This document shows positions 40,057 to 48,719 of a stretch of DNA of 64,000 nt, one piece after another (position 1 is the stretch's first letter; the number at the start of each line of letters is the position of its first letter). The translations under genes and the position numbers were made by a program. The notes under the pieces are model-generated. The model made no database searches, had not been told where the DNA came from, and worked only from the letters and a program-made list of their open reading frames with translations. The stretch comes from Halochromatium salexigens (GTDB lineage: Bacteria > Pseudomonadota > Gammaproteobacteria > Chromatiales > Chromatiaceae). The stretch lies in NCBI RefSeq assembly GCF_016653295.1, contig NZ_NHSF01000008.1, positions 43,124-107,123 on the forward strand, given 5' to 3'.

Positions 40057-40090
40057 GCGCACCCTACCTCCAATTTGAGGTGGGGTGCGC
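40057..40090. terminator. 14-bp hairpin between convergent fccB and DUF2333 gene
   Basis: GCGCACCCTACCTC (40057-40070) pairs with GAGGTGGGGTGCGC (40077-40090) at 13 of 14 positions, loop CAATTT. It directly follows the stem at 40023-40053 and ends 6 bp before the convergent gene's stop, so it could serve both transcripts. Confidence 0.5.
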
Positions 40091-40096
40091 CATCGA

Positions 40097-41212
40097 TCAA
40101 CCGCGTTCCAACAGCTGACGCAGATCGATCACCGCCGCGTTGGCCCGCCCCATGTAAGACGCCAGGATGAGCGAGTGGTTGGCAAGCACGCCAAAGCCAT
40201 GACCGTTCAGCACCATGGGGCTGTATTTGCGCACCACGGCTTTCTCGAGTTCGCGGATGATCTGTTGCATCGAGATCTCCGCGTTCTTGTCCTTCAACAC
40301 CTTGCGGAACTCGACCTCTATCGCCTGCATCGAGTGCAGCAAGGCCCAACTATAACCGCGCGCCTGATAGAAGACATCGTCGACCCTGGTCCAGGGTGTG
40401 CGCTCGAGCACGACCGGGGCCGCGGCGGCAGCGTCCTCGACCGTCTTCTCGATCGCCTCCGAATCCTTGCCCTCGAGGGTTGAGGCCAGCGCGGGATCGC
40501 CGACGCTCGCCGCCAACTGTTGACCATAGCTGCCGAGCCGTTTCTCGACCACCTGTAGATGCCTCATCAGGTTGTCGGCACGCTCGAAGAAACCCGCGTT
40601 ACTGTCTTTGTTCATCAGAGCCTTGAGATAGTCCTCCAGCTGCTTGACGCCATCCTTGTACATCTCCTCGGCGGAGGGCAGGAACCAAGCATCGGAGCTG
40701 AATGCGAAGTCCGAATCCGCTCGCTTGAGGGCATCACTCTCGATCGACTGGCTCTGCGAGCGGCTGAATTCATTGCGCAATGAACGCACCGAGTCGCGCA
40801 ACTCGGTCAGCACGCCGTACTCCCAGTTCGGCATGTTGTCGATCAACACGCCCGGGGGCAGCATGTCATTCTTGATAAAACCGCCGGGCTTTTTCAGCAG
40901 GGTCTCGGCGACCTTGATCGCGGTCGACACATAGATATCGCCCGAGACGGTGGCGAGGGACTCGCGGCCATCGCCGGTAATGGCATCGGAACCCGCGCGT
41001 TCCTTGACGTTGGCAATCACGTCGAAGGGTTTCGGCTGTATCGACCAGTACATCCCGAGCCCGACGATGAGGAGCACGATCAGGATGACACCGCCAAGCA
41101 GGAGTCGCCCCACACTGCGCGTTTTTTTTGACGCTGACGGCGGCTCGCCGGCAGCAGAGGACGCCGATCGCGGCGTCGAATCAGGCATCTTGGAAGTCTT
41201 TTTGCTGTTCAT
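40097..41212 (-). CDS. DUF2333 family membrane protein
   Basis: 371 residues, starting MNSKKTSKMPDSTPRSASSA, with an Ser/Lys-rich cytosolic leader and one transmembrane segment (VGRLLLGGVILIVLLIVGLG) near residue 50. The remainder is extracytoplasmic and helical: GRESLATVSGDIYVSTAIKV, GVLIDNMPNWEYGVLTELRD, GYSWALLHSMQAIEVEFRKV and GFGVLANHSLILASYMGRAN, which are segments I associate with DUF2333. The open frame continues upstream to 41671, but that part is antisense to mrpE. Function unknown. Confidence 0.8.
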   Translation of the reverse strand: MNSKKTSKMPDSTPRSASSAAGEPPSASKKTRSVGRLLLGGVILIVLLIVGLGMYWSIQPKPFDVIANVKERAGSDAITGDGRESLATVSGDIYVSTAIKVAETLLKKPGGFIKNDMLPPGVLIDNMPNWEYGVLTELRDSVRSLRNEFSRSQSQSIESDALKRADSDFAFSSDAWFLPSAEEMYKDGVKQLEDYLKALMNKDSNAGFFERADNLMRHLQVVEKRLGSYGQQLAASVGDPALASTLEGKDSEAIEKTVEDAAAAAPVVLERTPWTRVDDVFYQARGYSWALLHSMQAIEVEFRKVLKDKNAEISMQQIIRELEKAVVRKYSPMVLNGHGFGVLANHSLILASYMGRANAAVIDLRQLLERG

Positions 41213-41396
41213 GTCACGGTACCTAAGACCTGAAGGATGTGAAAGGATGCGGGCTGTGTTCATGGCCCGATTGAAAACCAGCACAAAAATGCTTACTGTT
41301 CCCTCTGCGGCGATGGTGTTGAATAACCGACCCATGTTTCTCATCGTAGCAAAGCACAGTGGATAGGGTACCATCGAGCAGCGGGAAGACACCAAG

Positions 41397-41924
41397 ATGA
41401 GTGGGAACCTCGGATGGCGCCAGCGCCTGCGCCCGTTGCGGATTTTGCTCACGCTCGCGCTCATCTGGCTGGTGATCGCGGGGCTCGAGCCGAGTAGCTG
41501 GATCATCGGGCTGCCGACGCTCGTGTTCGCGACCTGGGCCATCATCACACTGACGCGCGGCTTCCTGCCCGCCCATCGACGCGGCATCAGGCTGCTCGGG
41601 CTGCTGCGCTTCGCGCCCTTCTTCGCGATCGAGTCGGTGCGTGGCGGTATCGACGTCGCCGCCCGCGTCATGCGTCCGCGTCTTCATATCGATCCCGGTT
41701 TCCAATACTATGAATCGCGACTCGTCGATCCCATCGCTCGCGTCGTCTTCCTGGACAGTATCAGCCTGCTTCCCGGAACTCTCAGCGCGGATATCATGGA
41801 TAACCGGATCAAGGTGCACGCCCTCGATAGCAGCAAGGATCTCACGCCGAGCCTGCAGCGTCTCGAGCGCCTGGTGGCGGCCCTCTTCGGCGAGCGCGAG
41901 CAGCCGCACGCCGCGCACTCATGA
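41397..41924 (+). CDS. mrpE: Mrp-type antiporter subunit E
   Basis: 175-residue membrane protein (MnhE/MrpE): PLRILLTLALIWLVIAGLEP, GLPTLVFATWAIITLTR, LLRFAPFFAIESVRGGIDVA and ARVMRPRLHIDPGFQYYESR, with the typical VFLDSISLLPGTLSADIMDN motif (SxSLtPGTlsv). It is the first gene of a ten-gene cluster whose members mostly overlap by 4 bp. Confidence 0.9.
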   Translation: MSGNLGWRQRLRPLRILLTLALIWLVIAGLEPSSWIIGLPTLVFATWAIITLTRGFLPAHRRGIRLLGLLRFAPFFAIESVRGGIDVAARVMRPRLHIDPGFQYYESRLVDPIARVVFLDSISLLPGTLSADIMDNRIKVHALDSSKDLTPSLQRLERLVAALFGEREQPHAAHS

Positions 41925-42184
41925 GTATGCCGGCGGTCTTCCTCGCCCTCGCGCTCCTGCTGCTCGTCACCATGACGGCCGGGCTGCTGCGGATCGTGAT
42001 CGGCCCCAGTCCGGCCGATCGCATGATGGCCGCGCAGCTGCTCGGCACCTCCGGCATCGGCGTGCTGGTGCTGCTGGCTTCAGCGCTGGAGATGCCAGCG
42101 TTGATCGATGTGGGGCTCATCTTCGCGCTGTTGGCGGCGGTCTCGGTCACCGCCTTCACGCGACGGCGGATCGACCAGGATTAG
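41921..42184 (+). CDS. mrpF: Mrp-type antiporter subunit F
   Basis: 87 residues with three transmembrane helices and the family motif RIVIGPSPADRMMAAQLLGT followed by GIGVLVLLASALEMPALIDV and GLIFALLAAVSVTAFTRRRI. It overlaps mrpE by 4 bp and lies 12 bp before mrpG. Confidence 0.9.
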   Translation: MSMPAVFLALALLLLVTMTAGLLRIVIGPSPADRMMAAQLLGTSGIGVLVLLASALEMPALIDVGLIFALLAAVSVTAFTRRRIDQD

Positions 42185-42196
42185 CCTCGAGCCGCC

Positions 42197-42508
42197 ATGG
42201 ATACCAACACCCTCGACGTCGCCCTCAACCTCTATTCGATCCTGCTCGGTCTCGCGGGGGCCTTCTTCTTCATCGCCGGCACGGTCGGCGTCCTGCGCCT
42301 GCCGGATATCTTCACCCGTCTGCACGCATTGACCAAGGCCGATAATCTGGGGCTTGGTCTGATCCTGCTCGCGCTGCTGCCGCATGCACCGACGCTGTTG
42401 TACGGCATCAAGCTCTTGCTGCTCTGGTGGCTGGTGCTGCTCGCGGGCGCGACCGGGGCTCATCTCATCGCTCAGTGTGCCGTGCGCGCCAACGGCAAGG
42501 ACCGGTGA
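42197..42508 (+). CDS. mrpG: Mrp-type antiporter subunit G
   Basis: 103 residues with three helices: ILLGLAGAFFFIAGTVGVLR, LPDIFTRLHALTKADNLGLG and LLYGIKLLLLWWLVLLAGAT. The GxxGxLRlPDifxRlHAxTKadtlG motif is diagnostic of MnhG/MrpG. Confidence 0.9.
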   Translation: MDTNTLDVALNLYSILLGLAGAFFFIAGTVGVLRLPDIFTRLHALTKADNLGLGLILLALLPHAPTLLYGIKLLLLWWLVLLAGATGAHLIAQCAVRANGKDR

Positions 42509-42510
42509 TC

Positions 42511-42864
42511 ATGCCGCTGCTGCTGCTCCTGTTCGACACCATCCTGCTGACCACCTTGATCGGTCTCGCGATCGCGGCGGTGTTGAGCGCGGAGCCGCGC
42601 AGCGCGGTGATGCTCTTCATCGCCTTCGGCCTCTGGCTGTCCTTGGTCTGGGCGCGCCTGGGGGCGCCCGATGTGGCCCTCGCCGAGGCTGCCATCGGCG
42701 CCGGTATTGGTGGTGCGCTGATGCTCTCGGCCGCGCGTCGAAAGGTGCGTCGCGATTCCGGCGGTGATCCCAGCCACGAGCCGAGTGGGTGTGATGCCAG
42801 CGGTGATCCTGGCGGTGATCCCAGCAGCAATCCTGACAACACGGCTGGCGAGGAGGCGCAATGA
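42511..42864 (+). CDS. DUF4040 subunit (free-standing MrpA C-terminal/MbhD-like module)
   Basis: 117 residues with three helices (LLLLFDTILLTTLIGLAIAA, AVMLFIAFGLWLSLVWARLG) and the motif APDVALAEAAIGAGIGGALM, which is the DUF4040 signature found at the C-terminus of long MrpA and as the separate MbhD subunit in membrane hydrogenase-type complexes. A hydrophilic tail of about 38 residues follows, containing repeated SGGDPS/SGDPGGDPS units. It starts 2 bp after mrpG and overlaps mrpB by 4 bp. Confidence 0.82.
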   Translation: MPLLLLLFDTILLTTLIGLAIAAVLSAEPRSAVMLFIAFGLWLSLVWARLGAPDVALAEAAIGAGIGGALMLSAARRKVRRDSGGDPSHEPSGCDASGDPGGDPSSNPDNTAGEEAQ

Positions 42865-43586
42865 ACCGCGATCTCGCCCTGCTCATCGGCATCCTGGTCT
42901 CATTGTTTGCCGCCCTCTTGCTCTGGATCTTCTACGCGACGCTGGTCGGCGATCCCGTTGCCAGGCTCGGGCCGCTGGCCCTCGAGCAGTTGCCCGCGAG
43001 CGGTGTCAGTCACCCCGTCACGGCGGTGCTGCTGAACTATCGCGCCTATGACACCCTGCTCGAACTCGCCGTGCTGTTGGTCGCCCTGCTCGGCATCTGG
43101 TCGCTCGGTCCGGCCCCATCGGGCTTCCGACCGGCGGGGCCTGCGCTCACCGTGCTGGCCAACTGGATCCTGCCCCTGGCGATCCTCACCAGCGGCTATC
43201 TGCTCTGGGTCGGCGGCCATGCCCCCGGCGGGGCCTTTCAAGCCGGGGCATTGCTGGGCTCGGCGGGCGTGCTCCTGCGACTCGCCGGCCATGAGCGCGC
43301 TGGCTTACCGGCCGAAGCGGCCCAACGCTGGCTGGTGGTGGCCGGGGTTGCTGTCTTCCTGATGGTGGGGCTGCTCTTGGCCGCCTTCGGCGAGGGCTTC
43401 CTGACCTACCCCAAGGCCGTCGCCAAGTGGCTGATCCTGTTGATCGAGACGGCAGCGACCCTGGCCATTGGCGCGACCCTCGCGGCGGCCTATGTCGGCG
43501 GTCGTCCCCCGGGCATCAGGTCGCCGTGTCCATCTTCGGAATCCCCGTCTTCTGGGAACCCCTCTTCCGGGCACGCGCGCTCATGA
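42861..43586 (+). CDS. mrpB: Mrp-type antiporter subunit B
   Basis: 241 residues. The N-terminal part (MNRDLALLIGILVSLFAALL, VTAVLLNYRAYDTLLELAVL) corresponds to the MbhE/DUF4040-linked region. The C-terminal part has the MnhB domain: LANWILPLAILTSGYLLWVG, GHAPGGAFQAGALLGSAGVL and FGEGFLTYPKAVAKWLILLI. It ends in a Ser/Pro-rich hydrophilic tail (about 25 residues). The ATGA overlap couples it to mrpC. Confidence 0.85.
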   Translation: MNRDLALLIGILVSLFAALLLWIFYATLVGDPVARLGPLALEQLPASGVSHPVTAVLLNYRAYDTLLELAVLLVALLGIWSLGPAPSGFRPAGPALTVLANWILPLAILTSGYLLWVGGHAPGGAFQAGALLGSAGVLLRLAGHERAGLPAEAAQRWLVVAGVAVFLMVGLLLAAFGEGFLTYPKAVAKWLILLIETAATLAIGATLAAAYVGGRPPGIRSPCPSSESPSSGNPSSGHARS

Positions 43587-43945
43587 ATGCGGCATTTCTC
43601 TACGGCTCCGCCGGTATCCTGCTCTTCGCACTCGGCCTCTGGTCGTTCCTGGTACACGAGCCTTTGCTGCGCAAGCTGATCGGCTTCAACATCATGGGCA
43701 GCGGTGTGTTCCATCTCTTCATCGCCGTCGCGCACAATGGCGATGGTGCTGCCCCCGATCCGGTGCCACATGCGCTGGTGTTGACCGGCATCGTCGTCGC
43801 GGTGAGCGCGACCGCGCTGGCGTTGGCGCTGAACAGCCGCCTCGAGGCGGCCGCTGCCAAGGCATCCGACGCCGAGGCGGGGAGTCGCGGTGCGCCCGAA
43901 CGCGCGCCGAGCAGCGCGCATCACCTGCGCTGGCCGAGCCAATGA
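43583..43945 (+). CDS. mrpC: Mrp-type antiporter subunit C (NuoK-like)
   Basis: 120 residues with three helices: FLYGSAGILLFALGLWSFLV, LLRKLIGFNIMGSGVFHLFI and PHALVLTGIVVAVSATALAL. The GfNImxsgvfhl and PxPHALVLTGIVVxVSaTAlALaL motifs are typical of MnhC/NuoK. A soluble, charged tail of about 30 residues follows. It overlaps mrpB and the next gene by 4 bp. Confidence 0.9.
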   Translation: MNAAFLYGSAGILLFALGLWSFLVHEPLLRKLIGFNIMGSGVFHLFIAVAHNGDGAAPDPVPHALVLTGIVVAVSATALALALNSRLEAAAAKASDAEAGSRGAPERAPSSAHHLRWPSQ

Positions 43946-45393
43946 CCAGCACGAGCCTGTTCCTGCCGGTCGCGCTACCCCTGCTGGGCGCCCTGCTGGT
44001 CACCGCGCTGCCACGCAAGATGCCGATCCTGGGCGCGCTCGCGGCCCTGGCGACGAGCGGCAGCGGACTCTGGGTGACCACCCAGACCTGGTTGCACGGC
44101 GACCTCGGACTCGTGCTCGGCGGCTGGGGGCTGCCCCTCGGGATCGGGCTGGCGGCCGACGGGCTCTCGGCCGCACTGCTGGCGATGAGCAGTCTGGTGG
44201 GACTCGGCACCAGCGTCTATGCCATCGGCTATTTCGCCGGCAGTGAGCGGTGCACCCATTTCTGGCCGCTGTGGTTCTTGCTCTGGGCCTCGCTGAACGG
44301 GGTCTTTTTGGCCGCCGATCTGTTCAACCTCTATGTGATGCTGGAGCTGCTCGGGCTCAGCGCGGCAGCGCTCGGCGCGCTCACCGGCACTCGCGAGGCG
44401 CTCGCCGCCAACCTGCGCTATCTGCTGGTCGGCCTGCTCGGCTCGATCACCTACCTGCTCGGGGTCGCGCTGCTCTACACCGGCTACGGCACGCTCGATA
44501 TCGGGCTGCTCGGCGCGCGCATCCAGCCCACGCCCCTGGCCGCCACCGCCCTGGTCTTGATGGTCGCCGGCCTGGCCCTGAAGGCGGCGCTGTTCCCGAT
44601 GCACTTCTGGCTGCCACCGGCGCATGCCAATGCCCCGGCCCCGGTCAGCGCCGCCCTCTCGGCGCTGGTGGTCAAGACCGCCTTCTACCTGATCCTGCGG
44701 CTTTGGCTGGATCTCTTTCCACCGGCGCTGACCAATGCCGCGGCCGCCTTCGTGCTCGGCACCCTTGGCGCCGGGGCCGTGCTCTGGGGCTCCTGGCGGG
44801 CGCTGCGCGCCGAGCGCCTGAAGCTGCTCGCCGCCTATTCCACCGTCGCCCAGATCGGCTACCTGTTCCTGTTCTTCCCCCTGCTCCAGGCGACGCCCGC
44901 AGGCGCGGCGCGGGATGATCTCATCGCCGCCTGCGTGCTGATGGCGATGACGCACAGCTTCGCCAAGGCGGGGTTCTTCCTCGCCGCTGGCCTGGTGCAG
45001 CAGAAGGCCGGACACGACCGCATCGACGAGCTGGGCGGCGCCGCGCAAAGCATGCCCGCGACCACCTTCAGCATCGCCCTCGCCGGCTCGGCCCTGATCG
45101 GCCTGCCGCCGAGCGGCAGCTTCATCGCCAAGTGGGTGATGATGCGCGGCGCCTTCGAGACCGGCCAGTGGTGGTGGCTGATCATCATCGGCGCCGGCAC
45201 CCTGCTGGCGGCGGCCTACATCTTCCGCGTGCTGAGCCGCGCCTTCGGCTTGGAGCCGACGCCGCAGTGTTTCGTCACCGACGCCCGCGCCGAGATCCCG
45301 GCGCTGCTGTTGGCGCTCGCCTCGGTGGTGCTGCTCGGGCTCGCCGCCGGTCCGATTTGGTCACTGCTCGGCTTTGAAGGAGTGCAGGCATGA
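43942..45393 (+). CDS. mrpD: Mrp-type antiporter subunit D (NuoN/M-like), first copy
   Basis: 483 residues, about 14 helices. Characteristic segments: FFAGSERCTHFWPLWFLLWA region, ADLFNLYVMLELLGLSAAAL, GLALKAALFPMHFWLPPAHA then NAPAPVSAALSALVVKTAFY (the TM7-TM8 Lys and PxHxWLPxAHxxAPxPVSA signature) and AYSTVAQIGYLFLFFPLL. It is the first of four proton-pump-type subunits and overlaps both neighbours by 4 bp. Confidence 0.9.
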   Translation: MTSTSLFLPVALPLLGALLVTALPRKMPILGALAALATSGSGLWVTTQTWLHGDLGLVLGGWGLPLGIGLAADGLSAALLAMSSLVGLGTSVYAIGYFAGSERCTHFWPLWFLLWASLNGVFLAADLFNLYVMLELLGLSAAALGALTGTREALAANLRYLLVGLLGSITYLLGVALLYTGYGTLDIGLLGARIQPTPLAATALVLMVAGLALKAALFPMHFWLPPAHANAPAPVSAALSALVVKTAFYLILRLWLDLFPPALTNAAAAFVLGTLGAGAVLWGSWRALRAERLKLLAAYSTVAQIGYLFLFFPLLQATPAGAARDDLIAACVLMAMTHSFAKAGFFLAAGLVQQKAGHDRIDELGGAAQSMPATTFSIALAGSALIGLPPSGSFIAKWVMMRGAFETGQWWWLIIIGAGTLLAAAYIFRVLSRAFGLEPTPQCFVTDARAEIPALLLALASVVLLGLAAGPIWSLLGFEGVQA

Positions 45394-46901
45394 GCCAGCC
45401 GCTGACCTGGACGAGCGTGCTGCCGGGCGCCATTTTGCTCAGTTCGCTGATCCCCGGCGCCCTGATCTTCCTGGTCAAGGAAGAGAGCCACATCCTGCGC
45501 GGCGTGCTCAATATGACCGGCGCCATCATCAAGCTGGTCTTGGTGGCCGTGCTCATCTGGGGGGTGTTCCTCGGCGGCATCTTCGAGACCCGCCTGACCA
45601 TCGCCCCAGGGCTGGCGCTGGTGCTGCACGCCGATGCGCTCTCGGTGCTGTTCGTCACCCTCTCCACCGTGCTCTGGCTGGTGACGACGATCTACGCCAT
45701 CGGCTATCTCGAACACTCACCGAACCGCAGCCGCTTCTTTGGCTTCTTCAGCCTCTGCGTCTCGGCCACCGTGGGCATCGCGCTGGCCGGCAACCTGCTG
45801 ACCTTCGTCATCTTCTACGAAATCCTGACGCTGGCCACCTATCCGCTGGTCGCCCATCGCGGCACGCCCGATGCCACGCGCGGGGCCAAGATCTACCTGG
45901 CCTACACCATGGGCGGCGGGCTCGCGTTGCTGGTCGGTGCGGTCTGGCTGCGCTCGCTGACCGGGCCGGTGGATTTCATCCAAGGTGGCGTGCTCGCCGG
46001 CCTGCCGGAAGCGTTGCACCCGCAACTGATCGCCATCTTCGTGCTGCTGCTGATCGGGCTCGGGGTCAAGGCCGCGCTCGTGCCCCTGCATGGCTGGCTG
46101 CCGCAATCGATGGTGGCGCCAGCACCGGTGAGCGCGCTGTTGCACGCGGTCGCCGTGGTCAAGGCCGGCGCCTTTGGCATCGTGCGCGTGGTCTACGATG
46201 TCTATGGCGTGGAATTCGCCGCCCACCTTGGGCTGTTGACCCTGCTCGGTGTTGCCGCCTCGATCACCATCATCTACGGCTCGATCATGGCGCTGACCCA
46301 AGATGGACTGAAGAAACGCCTCGCCTATTCCACCGTCAGCCAGGTGTCCTACATCGCCCTCGGCGCCTCGATCCTCGGCCCGGTCGCCACCATCGGCGGC
46401 CTGGTGCATCTGGTGCATCAGGGCATCATGAAGATCACCCTGTTCTTCTGCGCCGGCAACTATGCCGAGACCCTCGGCGTGCACAAGGTCAGCGAGATGG
46501 ACGGCGTCGGCCGGCGCATGCCCTGGACCACGCTCGCCTTCACCGTCGGCGCGCTGGGCATGATCGGCATTCCGCCCATCGCCGGTTTCGTCAGCAAGTG
46601 GTATCTGGGGCTGGGCGCGGTCGAGGCCGGCGAGCACTGGGTGCTGTTGGTGCTGGCGGCGAGCACGCTGCTCAACGCCGGCTACTTCATGCCGATCCTG
46701 TACAAGGCCTGGTTCCGGCCGCCCCCCGATGCCTGGCCCGAGGAGCATGTCTTCGAGAGCCGCTTCGAGACCATGGGCGCCCTGCTCTGGCCGCCGGTGA
46801 TCACCGCCGCGCTTTGCCTCATCGCCGGGCTGCTCGCGGCGGCGCCCTTCAGCCCGCTGGAATGGGCGACCCTGATCGCCCGGCGCGAGTATGGACTCTG
46901 A
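45390..46901 (+). CDS. Proton-translocating antiporter subunit (NuoL/MrpA-MrpD-like), second copy
   Basis: 503 residues. It contains the family signatures LHADALSVLFVTLSTVLWLV, YAIGYLEHSPNRSRFFGFFS, GLGVKAALVPLHGWLPQSMV, APAPVSALLHAVAVVKAGAF (essential Lys residues of the antiporter channels), AYSTVSQVSYIALG and HLVHQGIMKITLFFCAGNYA. The HGWLPxxMVAPAPVSALLHAVAVVKAG segment is nearer to NuoL/MrpA than to MrpD. It starts 4 bp inside the previous gene. Confidence 0.88.
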   Translation: MSQPLTWTSVLPGAILLSSLIPGALIFLVKEESHILRGVLNMTGAIIKLVLVAVLIWGVFLGGIFETRLTIAPGLALVLHADALSVLFVTLSTVLWLVTTIYAIGYLEHSPNRSRFFGFFSLCVSATVGIALAGNLLTFVIFYEILTLATYPLVAHRGTPDATRGAKIYLAYTMGGGLALLVGAVWLRSLTGPVDFIQGGVLAGLPEALHPQLIAIFVLLLIGLGVKAALVPLHGWLPQSMVAPAPVSALLHAVAVVKAGAFGIVRVVYDVYGVEFAAHLGLLTLLGVAASITIIYGSIMALTQDGLKKRLAYSTVSQVSYIALGASILGPVATIGGLVHLVHQGIMKITLFFCAGNYAETLGVHKVSEMDGVGRRMPWTTLAFTVGALGMIGIPPIAGFVSKWYLGLGAVEAGEHWVLLVLAASTLLNAGYFMPILYKAWFRPPPDAWPEEHVFESRFETMGALLWPPVITAALCLIAGLLAAAPFSPLEWATLIARREYGL

Positions 46902-46910
46902 GGCCGAGTC

Positions 46911-48719
46911 ATGACCGACTGGCTGCTGCTCGCTTGGATCTGGCCCCTACTGCTGGCCTCGACCTATCTGCCGAGCGTCATCGGCGGCACCGGTCAGCGC
47001 TGGGACCGACCGCGCGCGCCCGAGCCCTTGCCGGCCTGGCGCGCCGGTTTCGTGGTGATCGCTGCCCTGCCCGCGCTGATGGCCGCCTGGCTGGTGCCCA
47101 TCGACTCCAGGTTGAGTCTGCCCTGGCTGTTCTTGGGCACCGAGCTTGGCCTGGATGAGACCAGCCGCGTCTTCCTGTTGTTCTCCGCTGTCCTCTGGCT
47201 CGCGGCCGGTATTTACGCGGCCCAGCATCTTCGCGACATTGAGCGCGCGCGGCGCTTCCATGCGCTCTATCTGCTGGCCATGGCCGGCAATCTCTGGCTC
47301 ATCCTGGGGCAGGATCTGTTCAGCTTCTATGCCGGCTTCGCGCTCATGGGGCTGGCCAGCTATGGGCTGATCATCCATGACGCGCGCACCGCGGCGCTTC
47401 AGGCCGGGCGCGTCTATCTGGTGATGACCCTGCTCGGCGAGGTCTGCCTGTTCGCGGCCTTGGTGCTGATCGCGCAGCAGAGCGGAAGCGTGACACCGAC
47501 GGCGGCGGACCTGGCGACGATCGACGCCCTTGCGCTCTCCCTGATCCTGATCGGCCTCGGCGTCAAGGCCGGTTTGGTGCCGCTGCACCTCTGGCTGCCG
47601 ACGGCTTATGCCGAGGCACCGACGCCGGCGAGCGCGGTCCTGGGCAGCGCGATGATCAAGGTCGCGCTGCTCGGCTGGCTTCGCTTCCTGCCGCTTGGCA
47701 CGGCAACCTGGCCGCAACTCGGCGCGGTGATCGCCGTGCTGGGATTGATCTCGTTGTTCTCGGCGCTGCCGATCGGGCTCGTGCAGGCCGATGCCAAGGC
47801 GCTGCTGGGCTATTCGAGTATCAGCAAGATGGGGCTTGCGGTGCTGCTGCTCGGTCTGATCCTGATGCAGCCGTCGCTCGCGCCGGCTGGGATCGCGGCC
47901 TTGACCCTGTTCGCGGCCTATCATGCGCTGGTCAAGGGCGGGCTCTTTCTCGGCCTCGGCCTGCGGCGGGACGCCGCGCGGCGCGGCTGGCTCACGGCTG
48001 GCATCCTGATCGGACTCGCGCTTCTCGCGCTGGCGCTCGCGAGCGCGCCCTTCACCAGTGGCGCACTGAGCAAGTACCTGATGAAACCGCTGCTGAACGC
48101 ATCGCCCTGGCCCTGGCTACCGGCGGCGATGGTGGTCGCGGGGGTCGCCACCACCTTGCTCATGGCGCGCTTCTTCTGGATCGCGGTTGGCCTGCAGCCA
48201 GGGCATCAGACAACGCCCCAGCCGGCACCTCGGCCGGTGCATCAATGGCGTTGGTCGGGGTTGGCCTGGGGGGTCATCGTGGGGCTGGTGCTGCTCTTCC
48301 CGTTCGCGCTCGGGCCAGCATCGAGTTGGACCACCAATGCCATCCCGGTCTCGATTGGGCTCATCGTGGCTGCGGTGGTCGCGGTGTCGGCCTGGGCCAA
48401 CCCGGCTTGGCTGCGGCCGCTGATCGGCCTCGTGCCGGCCGGGGATCTCTTGGTGCTGGTGAGGCCGGCACGCGCACTCGTCGCGCGCGTCGGCCAGCGC
48501 CTGCTCGCACCGCTGCTCCGTGTCAGCCAGCGCGTCAGTGACTACCTGCAAGCGCACTTCAGCCGCCTCTTCGAGGCACCCGAGACCGATTCCGAACGCC
48601 AACTGCGCCACTGGCCGGTCGCCGGAGCACTCTGGATCGGCATCATCGCCGTGCTCTTGCTGGCGATGCTCGCGGGGCTCGATCACCTGGGCCCTGTCAG
48701 CCCGAAGGGCGTCGAATGA
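46911..48719 (+). CDS. Proton-translocating antiporter subunit (NuoM-like), third copy
   Basis: 602 residues with about 14 helices and a C-terminal extension. Key segments: LYLLAMAGNLWLILGQDLFS, FYAGFALMGLASYGLIIHDA, GLGVKAGLVPLHLWLPTAYA, EAPTPASAVLGSAMIKVALL and LLGYSSISKMGLAVLLLGLI. It resembles the next gene throughout, including start (MTDWLLLAWIWPLLL) and end (RQLRHWPVAGALWIGIIAVL), so the two arose by tandem duplication. It lies 9 bp after its predecessor. Confidence 0.85.
   Translation: MTDWLLLAWIWPLLLASTYLPSVIGGTGQRWDRPRAPEPLPAWRAGFVVIAALPALMAAWLVPIDSRLSLPWLFLGTELGLDETSRVFLLFSAVLWLAAGIYAAQHLRDIERARRFHALYLLAMAGNLWLILGQDLFSFYAGFALMGLASYGLIIHDARTAALQAGRVYLVMTLLGEVCLFAALVLIAQQSGSVTPTAADLATIDALALSLILIGLGVKAGLVPLHLWLPTAYAEAPTPASAVLGSAMIKVALLGWLRFLPLGTATWPQLGAVIAVLGLISLFSALPIGLVQADAKALLGYSSISKMGLAVLLLGLILMQPSLAPAGIAALTLFAAYHALVKGGLFLGLGLRRDAARRGWLTAGILIGLALLALALASAPFTSGALSKYLMKPLLNASPWPWLPAAMVVAGVATTLLMARFFWIAVGLQPGHQTTPQPAPRPVHQWRWSGLAWGVIVGLVLLFPFALGPASSWTTNAIPVSIGLIVAAVVAVSAWANPAWLRPLIGLVPAGDLLVLVRPARALVARVGQRLLAPLLRVSQRVSDYLQAHFSRLFEAPETDSERQLRHWPVAGALWIGIIAVLLLAMLAGLDHLGPVSPKGVE

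Noticed and set aside
45374..47158. Open frame of 594 codons overlapping the second NuoL-like gene in another frame
   Set aside because: The translation is Arg/His-rich with no hydrophobic segments, while the overlapping frame gives a well-conserved antiporter subunit.
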